Source: Flavobacterium sp.
GTDB lineage: Bacteria; Bacteroidota; Bacteroidia; Flavobacteriales; Flavobacteriaceae
Assembly: GCF_027484205.1 (NCBI RefSeq)
Contig: NZ_JAIXUB010000025.1
Location: forward strand, 1 to 64,000
Reading direction: 5' to 3'
DNA: 64,000 bases
Part shown: piece after piece, positions 22,201 to 29,978 of the stretch
Position numbering within the stretch: position 1 is the stretch's first letter
Layout: every line of letters begins with the position of its first letter
The notes under the pieces: generated by a model
What the model saw: the letters and a program-made list of their open reading frames with translations, nothing else
What the model was told of the DNA's origin: nothing
The model's database searches: none
Translations under genes and position numbers: made by a program

Positions 22201-23641
22201 AACAACAATTCGCGAATTAGATTATGTGTATTGGTCAGCGCCTGTAAAATTAACAAACACTCCAACCTACTTTCCTGTTGCGCAAATTTCTCCTGCAACA
22301 CCTTTGAGTGTTATTTGGAAATGGAATCCAACTCATAATGGAAATGATTATGGCATATGGGAAAATGCTAATGAAGGAATGTTAATTGGAAAAGGATACA
22401 TAGTTCGTGGACCAAACGGATATCCTGCAACAGTTCCAACAGATTATACTGCAACGTTTGTTGGAATACCAAATAATGGTTTAACAACTACCAATGTTTC
22501 AAGAGGCACAAGAACTAACTCATATGCTTCACCTGGCGGAACAGCAACAGCTGATGATGACAATTGGAATTTAATTGGAAATCCATATCCTTCCTCCATT
22601 GATGCATTGGCATTTTTAAGTTCATCGGTAAATCCAAATCTTGATGGAAGTGTAAGATTATGGACTCATGGATTACTTCCAAGTGCTGCCTATCCTGATC
22701 CATTTTATCAAGATTTTATTTATAATTATTCAGTAAATGATTATGTAAATTTCAATTCTCTTGGTTCAACTCCTCCAGGATTTTTAGGGAAAATTGCAGC
22801 TGGGCAATCATTTTTTGTATTATTAAATCATAGTGCATCAACTCCTGGAACTGTCACTTTTAACAACAACATGAGATATAATGCTTCTTTTGTTCCTTAT
22901 AGCAATAATCAATTCTACAGAAGTAATTCAACTAGCCATTCTACTTCAACAGAAACTGAACCTGATATTGAAAAACATAGAATTTGGATAAACATAACCG
23001 ACTCGAATGGTATTGCCTCAAACACATTAATTGGATATACAACTGGAGCAACTTTAGAAAAAGATCGAAATTTCGACGCAATACATAAAGTAACAAATCA
23101 ACTTGGTTTGTATTCATTAATCGATGATAAACAATATATTATTCAAGGAAGACCTGTACCATTTAATCAAAACGACATTGTACCATTAGGAGTTTCTATT
23201 CCTGCAAATGGAACTTATAATATTGCTATTAATATGGTAGATGGATTATTTAACAATGCAGGACAAAATATCTTTTTAGAGGATACACTGCTTGGAATCA
23301 TTCACAACATTAAAGAATTACCATATACATTTACAACTGTAGCAGGAATTGATGAAAACAGATTCTTTGTAAGATACTTAAATCCTTCCTTAAACACTAA
23401 TGATTTGAATTCTGAAAATACAACTAAAGTAATTACCAATGAATTCATATCATTAAATTCAACAAACAACATTATGGATTCAATACTTGTATATGATGTA
23501 TTAGGAAGATTGCTAGCAAACTATAAAAATGTAGATTCAAATAATTTTACGATAAAAGAATTGCAAAAAAACAATGCTCCTTTACTACTAAAAATCAAAC
23601 TTGATAATGGAGTTGAAAAAATTCAAAAAGTTATTTATTAA
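19253..23641 (+). CDS. Large T9SS-exported surface protein with repeated domains
   Basis: A 1462-residue protein with signal peptide (QLVIYSFFSIHLSYSQ). Residues ~60-230 resemble a nidogen-like beta domain (IGFPFNFYGNIYTTAVIQSNG, FFADID). Two similar domains follow (about residues 360-500 and 575-720), each with WDGHASLYQ and FIIADDD and a Cys-pair pattern, suggesting an internal duplication. The C-terminal third has the module with LDYVYWSAPV and GNPYPSSIDAL shared with the divergent neighbour, and a T9SS tail (VYDVLGRLLANYKN ... KIQKVIY). It overlaps the convergent downstream gene by 4 nt at the stops. Probably cell-surface or released; no enzymatic motif is evident. Confidence 0.85.
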   Translation: MKNNYTKSIFYLQLVIYSFFSIHLSYSQCTVTAPIDSTINCGSSTTLSATTSAVTYSVTPTTCTTIPISGATAFPVNCDDCVTGQIPIGFPFNFYGNIYTTAVIQSNGILGFGPFTFTGFSSFSIPALGTPNNYIAGFFADIDIRYGGTITYQSIGTAPNRQFVVSYDNVVPYNFGTAAGTGTASFQIVLNENGSFNVIISQLSADWYAFGTSLELATSGAENDTGTYAFPVPGRNATDWPGITPAEQDCHLFNPIPCIFQRWQQGATVLSTNPNLTISPTSTTTYTAYWNCGGSICTDDTVVNINSPTITNGTTTNNTNCTTPNGSIPLNFNGFASGTYTLNYLLNGIPQTQTVTIGSTSTITQGSVFNSGTLSSTDLTWFRNTGGTTCNGSAGTSEYLDYVSFTPSTSGSYTFNMCTPGTDWDGHASLYQGAFNQANPCGIPGNFIIADDDSNTGGNCENDASLTAILTSGVTYYLVTTSFSSGVTGNYEWTYTGPISATIAVSNPSNFTISNINNGTFSNFSMGSGPCGIGTLSGPITITSPSTLTTTGVTVCTGGTGTISASPACGTSGSTINQGSIFNSGNLTTIDPTWYRNSTGTICDATASGSYYYDVASFTVSVSGSYSLAMCTPTAIAPNWDGHASLYQNAFNPSNPCDVTSNFIIADDDGNSGGGGCNNDALITATLSTGVTYYLVTTSFSTGTTGYYEWSFTGPASATINFGATGGTLQWYTTATGGSSISSASPFNPVGVSGSGLTNTNTPGTYVYYAACSTNPTCRTATSFIISSGPTATISGSGTICNTSTTISVALTGTQPWSITYTNGSTPTTVTGITSSPYTFTVSPTTTTTYTLTAASDSSCSAIPAALSGSVTISGKIWLGGSSNWNTATNWSGGIIPNNSDCVIIPVTANNPIISGVSYNGLAGTLTVNNGATLTVNSGNNLSVTNGITIITGGNLIIQDDANLIQVTNTGITNTGNITFQRTTTIRELDYVYWSAPVKLTNTPTYFPVAQISPATPLSVIWKWNPTHNGNDYGIWENANEGMLIGKGYIVRGPNGYPATVPTDYTATFVGIPNNGLTTTNVSRGTRTNSYASPGGTATADDDNWNLIGNPYPSSIDALAFLSSSVNPNLDGSVRLWTHGLLPSAAYPDPFYQDFIYNYSVNDYVNFNSLGSTPPGFLGKIAAGQSFFVLLNHSASTPGTVTFNNNMRYNASFVPYSNNQFYRSNSTSHSTSTETEPDIEKHRIWINITDSNGIASNTLIGYTTGATLEKDRNFDAIHKVTNQLGLYSLIDDKQYIIQGRPVPFNQNDIVPLGVSIPANGTYNIAINMVDGLFNNAGQNIFLEDTLLGIIHNIKELPYTFTTVAGIDENRFFVRYLNPSLNTNDLNSENTTKVITNEFISLNSTNNIMDSILVYDVLGRLLANYKNVDSNNFTIKELQKNNAPLLLKIKLDNGVEKIQKVIY

Positions 23642-23970
23642 TTTTTGATATACTTTAAAAACATCCAAAAAGACCTTTGCTCTAAATAGTTAAGGTCTTT
23701 TTCATTAGCATAAGCTTCTCTTTCAAAAGAAATGTTATAATAAGCTTTCTTTCTATTTTTATATTGAATTAATCGAAGCAAATATTCTGTAAAATACCAT
23801 AGATAAAAAGGTAAAATAAGTAATTCTATCTGTTGTCTAATATGGATTCGTTCATGATTAATAAATACTTTATTCAACTTATCATCCTTATCTGCAAGAA
23901 ATACAAACGGATAAAATGTCAAACCTCGAAATCCTCTTGGCGTTAAATATTTAAAAACTATTAGAATCAT
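23638..23970 (-). CDS. Small putative membrane protein with HExxH motif
   Basis: A 110-residue protein; ATG at 23970 is preferred over an upstream TTG. Hydrophobic segments flank the motif HERIH (HExxH, the zinc-metallopeptidase signature), and ~40 residues further on FEREAYANE could give a third ligand Glu. The arrangement recalls a minimal M56/BlaR1-like peptidase core, but the protein is too short for a full peptidase domain. Its stop overlaps the stop of the convergent T9SS gene by 4 nt. Family and function are not certain. Confidence 0.7.
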   Translation of the reverse strand: MILIVFKYLTPRGFRGLTFYPFVFLADKDDKLNKVFINHERIHIRQQIELLILPFYLWYFTEYLLRLIQYKNRKKAYYNISFEREAYANEKDLNYLEQRSFWMFLKYIKN

Positions 23971-24097
23971 ATGATGCAAAGTTGCTAAATTTCTTCTTTT
24001 AAATTATATTTTGCCAAAGGAAAGAAGTAATCTTGATTAAAAATATTTAATTTTGAAGAAAATTAAAAATAAAATATTTTTAAGTCGATTTGTACTT

Positions 24098-24274
24098 ATG
24101 AATGAAGAATTAAATCCAAATAATTTAAAAGAAGGAGAAGATTATTACATCACACCTGAAGGCTATCGCTGTTTTACCGAAAAATACCATTTAAAACGCG
24201 GTTACTGTTGCAAAAGTGGATGCCGACATTGCCCTTACGGATTTGATAAAAAAACGGGAACAATTAAAAAATAA
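24098..24274 (+). CDS. DUF5522-like Cys-rich small protein
   Basis: A 58-residue protein starting at ATG 24098; a TTG start 15 codons upstream is possible. The core EDYYITPEGYRCFTEKYHLKRG and the cysteine cluster RGYCCKSGCRHCPYGF fit the DUF5522 family, where four to five cysteines probably bind a metal or iron-sulfur centre. Role unknown. A DNA repeat follows immediately, before hutU. Confidence 0.8.
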   Translation: MNEELNPNNLKEGEDYYITPEGYRCFTEKYHLKRGYCCKSGCRHCPYGFDKKTGTIKK

Positions 24275-24287
24275 ACAGTATTCATTT

Positions 24288-24313
24288 TGTCACACTGAGC
24301 GCAGTCGAAGTGC
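24288..24313. repeat. Dispersed TGTCACACTGAGC...TCGAAGTGC repeat
   Basis: A 26-bp copy of a repeat seen elsewhere here (26384-26419, 47754-47775, 49027-49049, 49743-49789 and inside a gene at 61528-61553). The ends TGTCACACT and TCGAAGTGC are the most constant parts. It lies between the DUF5522-like gene and hutU. Confidence 0.75.
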
Positions 24314-24350
24314 TATAAATTAAAAACAAACTACAAACCATAAACTCAAA

Positions 24351-26327
24351 ATGACTTTTCAAGAACAAATACTACAAGGAATTCCATCGGTTTTACCGAA
24401 TCCAAAACCTTATGAAGCAGAAATAAATCACGCTCCAAAACGAAAAGAAATTCTTTCAGATGACGAAAAAAAGTTAGCCTTGAAAAATGCTTTGCGCTAT
24501 TTTGAGCCAAAACATCATGCCGAACTACTTCCTGAATTCAAAGCCGAATTAGAAACCTACGGAAGAATTTACATGTACCGTTTGCGTCCTGATTACAAAA
24601 TGTATGCACGGCCAATTTCGGAATATCCGGGAAAATCGGAACAAGCAAAAGCCATTATGCTAATGATTCAAAATAATTTGGATTACGCAGTAGCACAACA
24701 TCCACATGAATTAATTACCTATGGAGGAAATGGAGCTGTTTTTCAAAATTGGGCACAATATTTATTGACCATGAAATATTTGGCAGAAATGACCGATGAG
24801 CAAACTCTAGCTATGTATTCTGGTCATCCAATGGGATTATTTCCATCTCATAAAGAAGCACCAAGAGTAGTTGTTACTAACGGAATGGTTATTCCAAATT
24901 ATTCCAAACCAGATGATTGGGAAAAAATGAATGCTTTAGGCGTTTCACAATACGGACAAATGACTGCTGGAAGTTATATGTACATTGGTCCGCAAGGAAT
25001 TGTTCACGGAACCACAATCACTGTTTTAAATGGTTTCAGAAAAATTAAAAAATCTCCAAAAGGCGGATTATTTGTAACCTCAGGACTTGGCGGAATGTCT
25101 GGCGCACAACCAAAAGCAGGAAATATCGCAGGTTGCGTTACCGTTTGTGCCGAAGTAAATCCTAAAATTACACACATTCGTCATTCACAAGGTTGGATAA
25201 ATGAAGTAATTGAAAATATTGATGAATTAGTTCCAAGAGTTAAAAACGCATTATCAAATAACGAAGTCGTTTCTATTGCTTATCTCGGAAATGTAGTTGA
25301 TGTTTGGGAACGTTTCGACCAAGAGAATTTGCATATCGATTTAGGTTCTGATCAAACTTCACTACACAATCCTTGGGCTGGAGGTTATTATCCAATTGGT
25401 TATACTTTCGAAGAATCTAACGATTTAATGGCTAATAATCCTGAAAAATTCAAGGAAGAAGTTCAAAAAACATTGCGTCGTCATGCGAACGCAATCAACA
25501 AACATACCGAAAAAGGAACGTATTTCTTCGATTATGGAAATGCCTTTTTACTAGAAGCTTCTCGAGCTGGAGCCGATGTTTTTGCAGAAAATCACATCGA
25601 TTTCAAATACAACAGTTACGTTCAAGATATTATGGGACCAATGTGTTTCGATTACGGATTTGGACCATTCCGTTGGGTTTGTGCTTCTGGAAATCCGGAA
25701 GATTTAGCAAAAACTGATAAAATTGCCTGTGATGTTCTTGAAGAAATGATGAAAAATTCTCCAGAAGAAATCCAACAACAAATGGCAGATAATATCCAAT
25801 GGATAAAAGGCGCGCAAGAAAATAAATTGGTAGTAGGTTCGCAAGCTAGAATACTTTATGCTGATGCTGAAGGTAGAATCAAAATCGCAGAAGCTTTCAA
25901 TCAAGCGATTGCAAAAGGAGAAATTGGATATGTAATTTTAGGACGTGATCATCACGATGTTTCCGGAACAGATTCACCCTATAGAGAAACTTCTAATATT
26001 TATGATGGTTCTCGATTTACTGCCGATATGGCCATCCAAAACGTAATTGGTGACAGTTTCCGTGGTGCAACTTGGGTTTCCATTCATAATGGTGGAGGCG
26101 TTGGTTGGGGCGAAGTAATTAATGGTGGTTTTGGTATGGTTCTTGATGGAACTAAAGAAGCATCAAAACGTTTAGAATCAATGCTTTTTTGGGATGTAAA
26201 CAACGGAATTTCAAGAAGAAGTTGGGCAAGAAACGAAGGCGCAATTTTTGCAATAAAAAGAGCGATGGAGACGCAACCTTTATTGAAAGTTACCATCCCT
26301 AATATAGTGGACGAAAATTTACTTTAA
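24351..26327 (+). CDS. hutU: Urocanate hydratase
   Basis: This 658-residue enzyme converts urocanate to imidazolone propionate in histidine degradation, using tightly bound NAD+. Typical segments are TYGGNGAVFQNWAQY, MYIGPQGIVHGTT, the Gly-rich TSGLGGMSGAQPKA (NAD-binding) and a region ending HNGGGVGWGEV. The length corresponds to the long form of the family rather than the ~555-residue enterobacterial form. No hutH, hutI or hutG lies nearby, so the pathway is split in this genome. It is apparently monocistronic, followed by a repeat-rich gap with a hairpin. Confidence 0.96.
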   Translation: MTFQEQILQGIPSVLPNPKPYEAEINHAPKRKEILSDDEKKLALKNALRYFEPKHHAELLPEFKAELETYGRIYMYRLRPDYKMYARPISEYPGKSEQAKAIMLMIQNNLDYAVAQHPHELITYGGNGAVFQNWAQYLLTMKYLAEMTDEQTLAMYSGHPMGLFPSHKEAPRVVVTNGMVIPNYSKPDDWEKMNALGVSQYGQMTAGSYMYIGPQGIVHGTTITVLNGFRKIKKSPKGGLFVTSGLGGMSGAQPKAGNIAGCVTVCAEVNPKITHIRHSQGWINEVIENIDELVPRVKNALSNNEVVSIAYLGNVVDVWERFDQENLHIDLGSDQTSLHNPWAGGYYPIGYTFEESNDLMANNPEKFKEEVQKTLRRHANAINKHTEKGTYFFDYGNAFLLEASRAGADVFAENHIDFKYNSYVQDIMGPMCFDYGFGPFRWVCASGNPEDLAKTDKIACDVLEEMMKNSPEEIQQQMADNIQWIKGAQENKLVVGSQARILYADAEGRIKIAEAFNQAIAKGEIGYVILGRDHHDVSGTDSPYRETSNIYDGSRFTADMAIQNVIGDSFRGATWVSIHNGGGVGWGEVINGGFGMVLDGTKEASKRLESMLFWDVNNGISRRSWARNEGAIFAIKRAMETQPLLKVTIPNIVDENLL

Positions 26328-26328
26328 A

Positions 26329-26424
26329 GTTCGAAGCTGGGAGAAGGAAGTTTGAAGATTGAAGCAAATTAAAATCACGTTTTGTCACACTGTCCCGAAA
26401 CTTCGGGAGTTCGAAGTGTTTTTT
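26329..26424 (+). repeat. GAAG-heptad array and hairpin after hutU
   Basis: About six 7-bp units of the form GAAGNNN run from 26329 to about 26368. Next is a copy of the TGTCACACT repeat (26384-26419) whose centre is the perfect hairpin TCCCGAA-AC-TTCGGGA. T-rich sequence follows, so the block may terminate hutU transcripts. Confidence 0.6.
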
Positions 26425-26450
26425 CAATAATTACATTAAATAAAATTGAT

Positions 26451-26975
26451 ATGAAAACAACAAAATTTTTACCGTTACTCCTACTCTTCGTTCTTGCTTC
26501 GTGCGGTTCAGTAAGAGTATATTCTGATTACGACAAAAAAGCCAATTTCGAAAGCTACAAAACCTATGCGTATTCAAAAAGCGCCATAGATAAAGTAGAA
26601 ATCTCCGATTTGGATAAAAAACGAATTTTACGTTCCATTGATGAAGCGTTAGCTGCAAAAGGTTTTTCTAAAAGCGAAACTCCCGATTTGCTAATTAGTA
26701 TTTTCACTAAAGAAACAGAGCGTATTGACGTATACAACAACAACGGTTTTGGTTGGGGTTGGAATCCATATTGGGGAATGGGATTGACTTATACTAACAT
26801 TTCAAGAACTCCAGAAGGCACTTTATTCATTGACTTAATCGATGCTAAAACAAAAGAATTAGTTTGGCAAGGCGAAGGAAATGGTTATTTAACAAAAGAC
26901 GCCGAAAAGAAAGACGCAAGAATCAAAGAATTTGTAGATAAAATTCTAGCGCAATATCCACCGCAAAAGAAGTAA
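26451..26975 (+). CDS. DUF4136 domain-containing lipoprotein
   Basis: A 174-residue protein with a lipoprotein signal (MKTTKFLPLLLLFVLASCGSV), so it should be anchored through its Cys. The rest fits DUF4136: VYSDYDKKANFESYKTYAY near the start, IDEALAAKGFSKSETPDLLISI in the middle, and a C-terminal GTLFIDLIDAKTKELVWQGEG. ATG at 26451 is chosen because it begins the signal peptide. Function unknown; probably periplasmic or outer-membrane attached. A terminator follows. Confidence 0.85.
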   Translation: MKTTKFLPLLLLFVLASCGSVRVYSDYDKKANFESYKTYAYSKSAIDKVEISDLDKKRILRSIDEALAAKGFSKSETPDLLISIFTKETERIDVYNNNGFGWGWNPYWGMGLTYTNISRTPEGTLFIDLIDAKTKELVWQGEGNGYLTKDAEKKDARIKEFVDKILAQYPPQKK

Positions 26976-27017
26976 ACAGTGATCTGTTTTTCATTCTGAC
27001 GAAGGAAGAATCTCATC

Positions 27018-27048
27018 AACCACAACGATAATGTTGTGGTTTTTTTTA
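27018..27048 (+). terminator. Terminator after the DUF4136 gene
   Basis: A perfect 9-bp stem (27018-27026 with 27033-27041, arm AACCACAAC) with a 6-nt loop is followed by a T-run to 27048. The rest of 27049-27277 contains no gene I trust; a 69-codon minus-strand frame is discussed under rejected items. Confidence 0.85.
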
Positions 27049-27277
27049 TGATTTATGCTGATGAAAATCAGTAGCGAATAGCTTCTGTATTCTTGGCTTC
27101 CATTTTCCTGCTCTCGTCAGTCGCTTTGCCTTGTTATCAAAAGACAAGAGCTCCAACAATGACGAGATCAGGGCTAGATTGGTTTTTGTATGGAATAGAG
27201 GTAGAATTTTTAATAAACTATATTTATAAAGCACTATCCTGCAAGGTTTAATCAAATATTATAATAACTAAATACTC

Positions 27278-27373
27278 TAGCCCAGATTGCAGAGGAAATC
27301 CTTTTAAGACCTGACAGGTTTCAAAAACCTGTCAGGTCTTAAAAGATTGCAACGGAAAGCTGGAAATAGCTCC
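27278..27373 (-). repeat. TAGCCC hairpin element, copy A
   Basis: The outer conserved parts are TAGCCCAGAT...AATCCTTTT on one side and AAAAGATTGCAACGGAAAGC on the other. The centre is replaced by a perfect 15-bp inverted repeat, arm AAGACCTGACAGGTT, at 27306-27340. Related copies occur at 37852, 41937 and 47657, always just 3' of a minus-strand gene; here it follows the tyrosinase terminator. Confidence 0.65.
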
Positions 27374-27374
27374 A

Positions 27375-27428
27375 AAAACTAGCGGCAACTCATGAAATAA
27401 ATTCTAAGTTACCGCTAGTTTTTTTTTA
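27375..27428 (-). terminator. Terminator after the tyrosinase operon
   Basis: Arms AACTAGCGGCAACT and AGTTACCGCTAGTT pair at 13 of 14 positions and are flanked by A-runs and T-runs on both strands. It lies 9 nt beyond the tyrosinase stop and could work in both directions. Confidence 0.8.
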
Positions 27429-27436
27429 ATTATTGT

Positions 27437-29038
27437 CTAAACAATTTCGACGTGGAATTTTATTGCTGGAGTTCCATCACTTCGAAGTAATTTGTTGTTT
27501 TCGTTACCCGATAACAATCCGCTGTGGCCTTTTACTTCAACTTCAACATTGCTAGATAAACTTTCTAATCCGCCTTTCAATTGGTAATTTTCAGAAATTG
27601 GTAATTTGAAAAAAGCTTTGGCTTCAATGTGTGTTTGACAATTTGCGCAGTATTTAGAATTCCATCTGCTAAGCACGGCTTCAGTTCCTAAATGCTGACG
27701 TTTTCCATCAATTACAGCATAAGCAGAAATCATAAACGAACCTCTGATTGGCGCACGATTAATATGTGAAACTTTAATTACTTTAGACTCAACATCGTCT
27801 TGCGCAAGTAATAATTTTGAATCAAAATCATCTAACGAACCTTTGCTGTAAGTGTATCCTAATTGGCGTTCAATATTGATGGAATCCATTGATGTATAAG
27901 TTCTTTGCGCTCCATTTTCTTCTAATGTAAATGGATTTAAAGGACTTTCAAGTGTTAGCCATGTATTTGGTGCCATTCCTGGTGTTGGTCCTTGATTATC
28001 AACAGTATTTGTTCCTGGATATTCTGGAATAATTTCTAAATAATCTGTGCAATTGTTCTTTTTTTGCCACAACCAAAAAACTCGGTCTATATTACAATGG
28101 TGAAAAAAGAAAATTGGATCTAATCCTGCGGTATCATTTTCGCCCATATCACCATTAGCGCCATCAATTGGTGAGCGATCGTAAGTTGGCAAGTCGCATC
28201 CGCCAACAGCAAGGTGAATACTGTTATGTGGTGACTCTAAAGCTACAACTGGATTTTCACCTGGATTTAAATTAATGTTCCATTCAGCTGCCGAAGTTGT
28301 ATTTGAAAAAACAGTATAATTTGGTGCATCTAAACAATCTTTGAACTTTTGATGCACATTGGTTGGAATTACTTTTCCATTAACTACAATCTGTGAGTTT
28401 AGCCAATTGTTGATATTGTCGTTTAAAATCTTGACATTTTCGTCGTAATTTGGATATTTTTCATTGTGAGCTTTTGTTGCAGCAATAGCTTCGTCATTTC
28501 CAACTAAACCTGAAAGCGGATATCTAACTGTTTCATAACCTTTTGGTTTTGTATATAAATTATTATCTCCTTGTACATTATCTTGAATGTTTACTGGAAA
28601 AACAAAAGAACGTAATGGATTATCAATTTGAACTCCATCTAATGTAAAATATTGATTGGTTAACGACCACGGAATTCCGTTTGTTAATGAATCTTGGCTG
28701 GTTTCATCCCAATAAGGCAACATAACATCGCTGCAACCTTCAATACTTTGTAATGCTAATTCTAATTTATATAAATATACTCTGTGCCATGTTGGAAATA
28801 AAACATTTCCGTGGTTGCAATATCCGCCCCAATAAGCATTGCTTCCCCAACCTGCACCTCTAAAAGGTTCGCCGTGAAATCCTCCTAATTTAAAAAATGA
28901 ATTAGGATCACTTGCTGGTAATTCTTTAATTCCTTTCCAAGCGCGCATTAAATCTTCTAAAGGTTTTTTATTTCCAGATGTGTATGCATCTTGTAAATCT
29001 ATTATAGAAACTCTGGTTTTTACTTGATTTGTTGTCAT
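27437..29038 (-). CDS. Tyrosinase (type 3 copper monooxygenase) with C-terminal lid domain
   Basis: A 533-residue copper enzyme expected to oxidise phenols to quinones. Copper A ligands are H55, H76 and H85 within CNHGNVLFPTWHRVY; C74 lies two residues before H76, the arrangement that forms a Cys-His thioether in fungal enzymes. Copper B ligands are H271, H275 and H314 (SPHNSIHLAVGG, FFFHHCNIDRVFWLWQ). N272 after the first copper B His and E268 fit residues tied to monophenolase activity. A beta-rich C-terminal domain (~380-533) carries C464-A-N-C467, like the CxxC of fungal pro-tyrosinases. There is no signal peptide, so it is probably cytoplasmic until processed. Last gene of a four-gene operon. 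Confidence 0.92.
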   Translation of the reverse strand: MTTNQVKTRVSIIDLQDAYTSGNKKPLEDLMRAWKGIKELPASDPNSFFKLGGFHGEPFRGAGWGSNAYWGGYCNHGNVLFPTWHRVYLYKLELALQSIEGCSDVMLPYWDETSQDSLTNGIPWSLTNQYFTLDGVQIDNPLRSFVFPVNIQDNVQGDNNLYTKPKGYETVRYPLSGLVGNDEAIAATKAHNEKYPNYDENVKILNDNINNWLNSQIVVNGKVIPTNVHQKFKDCLDAPNYTVFSNTTSAAEWNINLNPGENPVVALESPHNSIHLAVGGCDLPTYDRSPIDGANGDMGENDTAGLDPIFFFHHCNIDRVFWLWQKKNNCTDYLEIIPEYPGTNTVDNQGPTPGMAPNTWLTLESPLNPFTLEENGAQRTYTSMDSINIERQLGYTYSKGSLDDFDSKLLLAQDDVESKVIKVSHINRAPIRGSFMISAYAVIDGKRQHLGTEAVLSRWNSKYCANCQTHIEAKAFFKLPISENYQLKGGLESLSSNVEVEVKGHSGLLSGNENNKLLRSDGTPAIKFHVEIV

Positions 29039-29050
29039 AATTTTAAAATA

Positions 29051-29527
29051 TTAGTTAGTGTGTTTTTGTTTTAAGATTGGAAATTGAAATGATGAAAAGC
29101 TAGAAATTAACGATCCCGAAATAATAAAAAGCATTCCTAAAATGATTATTTTGTTGTTTTCAGGAAGAAAAGAACGTCCGATAAGTAGAAAAATTACTCC
29201 AATGGTGCTTACATAAAAAGGTGTGAAATTGTGGTTTTTTTTACTTTTTTTAAATTGCATAAAAAGATGAAGTCCTAAAAACCCAAGTAATATTGGAAAC
29301 AACCAACCCATGTATGGAAGTTGTGATAAACCTAAACTGCCAAACATACTCATGTAAACTGCCCAACAAACGGGACACTTTGGAAAAAAAGCTATTAGAA
29401 TACTTAAAACTGAAGTTCTAATTATTTTAAAAGTTGAATTGAGTTTTGAGTTTTCTTCTTTCTTTTGTGGCTGATTATTTTCTTTGCAGCAACAACAATC
29501 TTGTGTTTGTGAATTTGAATTGCTCAT
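29051..29527 (-). CDS. Cys-rich membrane protein, possible copper handling partner
   Basis: A 158-residue protein; ATG at 29527 is preferred because the longer frame overlaps the upstream gene. The cytoplasmic N-terminus has four consecutive cysteines (C11-C14). About four membrane segments follow, and the first contains C51-P-V-C54 in FFPKCPVCWAVYMS, reminiscent of MerC/MerT-like metal transport proteins. Gaps of 11-12 nt to both neighbours imply one transcript with the tyrosinase. Delivery of copper to the tyrosinase is inference from cysteines and context only. The family is not named with confidence. Confidence 0.75.
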   Translation of the reverse strand: MSNSNSQTQDCCCCKENNQPQKKEENSKLNSTFKIIRTSVLSILIAFFPKCPVCWAVYMSMFGSLGLSQLPYMGWLFPILLGFLGLHLFMQFKKSKKNHNFTPFYVSTIGVIFLLIGRSFLPENNKIIILGMLFIISGSLISSFSSFQFPILKQKHTN

Positions 29528-29538
29528 AGTTTTATTTT

Positions 29539-29961
29539 TTAAGGTTGTTGTACAGCATAAAACGAACAAACAACACCTGCAGGACTTGTTCCTCCTTGTC
29601 CATCGGGATGCGAAATTGCTCTTGTGACTGTTCCAACTAATGTTGGAATTTGATTTTCACCATTTGGAATAAAAGGCGTGACATAACATAAGTAATCGTA
29701 TATCCACAGCGAACCATTTACGATTCCTTTACCTTCAAACCAAAGTGTTGCTGGATTTCCATTTTGGATTGATCCTTTCAAAACAAGTTCCCAACCGGTA
29801 TCGTAGATTTTACCAGTTAATGAACCATCTGAATGAGTTTCGATACTGAGATTTCCTCTTCCAAATTCGAGTGAATTGAAATCAACTGTTAAATCGGGAG
29901 AATTAAGTAAACTCCTGTAAGTCCATATACCCGAACCAAGGTTTTTAGCATTTTGTTTCAT
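29539..29961 (-). CDS. Unnamed beta-rich protein of the tyrosinase operon
   Basis: A 140-residue soluble protein without signal peptide. The sequence begins GSGIWTYRSLLNSPDL and alternates short beta-type strands with glycines (FGRGNLSIETHSDGSLTG, WELVLKGSIQNG, LWFEGKGIVNGSLWIYDYLCYV), ending TRAISHPDGQGGTSPAGVVCSFYAV. The pattern suggests a small beta-barrel, lipocalin-like fold. I do not recognise a named family. It sits 17 nt after the isonitrile hydratase-like gene and 11 nt before the Cys-rich membrane protein. Confidence 0.7.
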   Translation of the reverse strand: MKQNAKNLGSGIWTYRSLLNSPDLTVDFNSLEFGRGNLSIETHSDGSLTGKIYDTGWELVLKGSIQNGNPATLWFEGKGIVNGSLWIYDYLCYVTPFIPNGENQIPTLVGTVTRAISHPDGQGGTSPAGVVCSFYAVQQP

Positions 29962-29978
29962 ATAAATTTGGGTTTTAA

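Noticed and set aside
27046..27255. 69-codon minus-strand open frame
   Set aside because: It lacks domain or signal features, sits in a repeat-rich gap next to two terminators, and has no plausible upstream promoter. It may be part of another dispersed repeat. Not annotated as a gene.
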